From NCBI GenBank assembly GCA_907163375.1, contig CAJQUW010016870.1, positions 124,001 through 188,000 on the forward strand: a stretch of 64,000 bases of DNA, written 5' to 3'. Below the pieces are notes generated by a model. It saw nothing but the letters and a program-made list of their open reading frames with translations. It searched no databases and was not told where the DNA came from. Positions 62,493 to 64,000 of the stretch are shown here, in pieces (the first letter of the stretch is position 1; the number at the start of each line of letters is the position of its first letter). Source of the stretch: Prostheceraeus crozeri. Lineage: Eukaryota > Platyhelminthes > Polycladida > Euryleptidae. Made by a program: the position numbers and the translations under genes.

Positions 62493-63463
62493 ATTATTTT
62501 GGCATATATTTCACTTCCATAAGTGGTCCGTTGTGGTCACTAGGTTTCACGAAAAAAAATTGCACGCTTTCTGTAATGAAGGATTTCAACATGAAGACAA
62601 TTGATTTTTTTGTGAAAGTTGACATGCAGTGTGAGCCATCATTCAGCTTTGTCATGATACAAGGTTTTAAAATTCGTTGAATGCACAAAAAGATACTATA
62701 CCAATTTTTTTTACAGAAAAAATGTTACTAAAAAGTCTGACACTGGTTTTTCATTGATGAAGATGCTCAATTTCAATAGACCTTGTGCCATGCAAGAGTT
62801 TGTGTTAAACACTTTGAATTGACAGAGCGTCAAGATTTTGTGTGGTCAACTGTGGTCAGCAGACTTAAATATATGAATTTTCAGTCACTTTATTCACCAA
62901 TACCTGCAGATAAAATTTCTGAATATAGAAAATTAAGATTATCAATATTGAATCACGCTTATAATAAGCTTTCAGACGATATAACTTTGTAGAATTTCGA
63001 CATTTGGTACAATTTCATTCTGTTTACCCTTTTGCCTGACTTTGCGCTATTTGTTGTATGATAAAAATATGTTTTAGAAGATCAACTGCACACAACTTCA
63101 TAACTTTTGTTGTATTAACGCTGGAGTTTTTAAGTCGGGATTTAAAAGAATGATGGTGTCATCAGCTCTAGAATATGTAAGCTTCATCAAAATCAGCCCA
63201 TACATAATGACCAATGCATGACTGAACCAAAATCATGAACCTCCTTCTGTGTGAACCGCCAGTGTCTGGTGAGTACATCGCACTGCCCACAACCCCAATT
63301 CGAGTGGAGGAGTACTCGCCACGTGCACGTCACTACTGTCAGCCCAGCTGCATGCACTGCAAGTGAAGTGCATCTTCAACAGTGGATTTGTCATAAACAA
63401 CAAGCGGTGTAGCTGAGTCCAGAGCAGCTTGATAAACAGGTTTTTATTAGATCAGACACAGAT

Positions 63464-63557
63464 CTACAGCCATTGACAGTTGTAACTGAATTTTTGATGT
63501 AATTCAAATTTCTTTGCAATTTCTTTAATCTCATGTCTCCTCCGGTCATCAGCTGTT
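63464..63557 (-). CDS. Candidate terminal exon with poly(A) signal, unknown gene
   Basis: Acceptor ttcattacag (AG at 63558-63559) is followed by 1 nt plus 30 codons. The frame reads TADDRRRHEIKEIAKKFEL, HQKFSYNCQWL, then TAG at 63464-63466. An AATAAA on the minus strand lies at 63443-63448, 15 nt past the stop, the expected arrangement for a last exon with a short 3' UTR. The charged helical segment looks protein-like, but I do not recognise it. The rest of the gene would lie beyond 64000. Confidence 0.4.
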
Positions 63558-64000
63558 CTGTAATGAATAATATGTTATAAATGAATTGCTTGAAAATAAA
63601 TCTCGGGTTGATTTCGCGTAGGCGATGTGTGTTTAATATTCGTGTAGCTTGGTTCCAAGGCAGAGCTGTCATGCACCATGTTGCATTTTGCGTGAAAAAC
63701 ATGGTGTCGTGTTGAAGACAAATTTTCGACGACTGCAGATTTCTAATGCACATGTATTTCCTCTCAATCCACGTGTTGTTATGATACTTCTACAGGCCAA
63801 GATGAAAGGCATTGACATAAATGCTACACATTTTATCATGTTACGATAGATGATGTTTATGATAGATAAATTAGCCCTATGACTGCAAAGCGTAGCTTCG
63901 AGCAATTCCTCACGCTCGAAAAAATCAGCTTGCAGATAAATCTTCAAATTTGAACTTTAAGTAGAACAATGAATAGATGAAGACAACACAAAACCTATTA

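Larger units (their letters stand above)
58005..64000. other. Right-hand flank, transposon-rich
   Basis: Upstream of WDR31 coding exon 1. It holds a hAT MITE, two candidate terminal exons, a LINE tail and a 153-bp MITE. A plus-strand open frame at 62783-62992 (LTERQDFVWSTVVSRLKYMN, ending KLSDDITL) is not recognised. The WDR31 promoter and 5' UTR exon should be here, but no core promoter could be identified. Confidence 0.5.

Noticed and set aside
1-64000. tRNA, rRNA and CRISPR features
   Set aside because: No tRNA A/B box pair with a foldable cloverleaf, no rRNA stretch and no regularly spaced repeats were seen on reading both strands; CRISPR is not expected in an animal nuclear genome.

Overview
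The window is an AT-rich piece of a metazoan nuclear genome. It holds two spliced, conserved animal genes, both on the minus strand: the 5' half of a classical dynamin and a complete WDR31-type WD40 gene. Introns have GT/AG borders and range from 57 nt to 16 kb. Two more minus-strand terminal exons of unknown genes are possible at the right edge. The density of hAT, LINE and Penelope-like debris and the many TACATGTA and TAGGCCTA words suggest a marine invertebrate, perhaps a deuterostome. That taxonomic guess is only an inference.

Layout from left to right. Positions 1-33394 carry dynamin, with the start codon at 33394 and eight exons read leftwards; it runs off the left edge after exon 8 at 2235. 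The encoded part is the complete G domain (P-loop, switch regions, DLPG, TKLD) plus the start of the bundle-signalling/stalk region. Its introns hold a decayed LINE (7.1-9.35 kb), a 674-bp foldback element, a LINE tail at 27.6 kb and several repeats. Positions 33395-36464 are intergenic and contain the C-terminal part of a hAT-type transposase. Positions 36465-57999 carry WDR31 in eight coding exons, giving about 340 residues with seven WD blades and an N-terminal MGKxxSK myristoylation signal. Its introns hold a Penelope-like element fragment, a 1245-bp hAT-type element with a perfect 8-bp target duplication, LINE pieces in both orientations and a second hAT-like element. Positions 58.0-64.0 kb contain a 719-bp hAT MITE, two candidate terminal exons, a LINE C-terminus and a 153-bp MITE with a 9-bp target duplication.

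The two recognised genes have separate jobs: membrane fission (dynamin) and a cilium-associated WD40 scaffold (WDR31). Nothing suggests they act together beyond being adjacent and co-oriented. I found no convincing new gene system. The most useful observations are an apparent 1-nt frameshift in dynamin exon 7, several well-delimited transposons with intact target duplications, and a recurring architecture of hAT-type ends carrying short subterminal repeat arrays.
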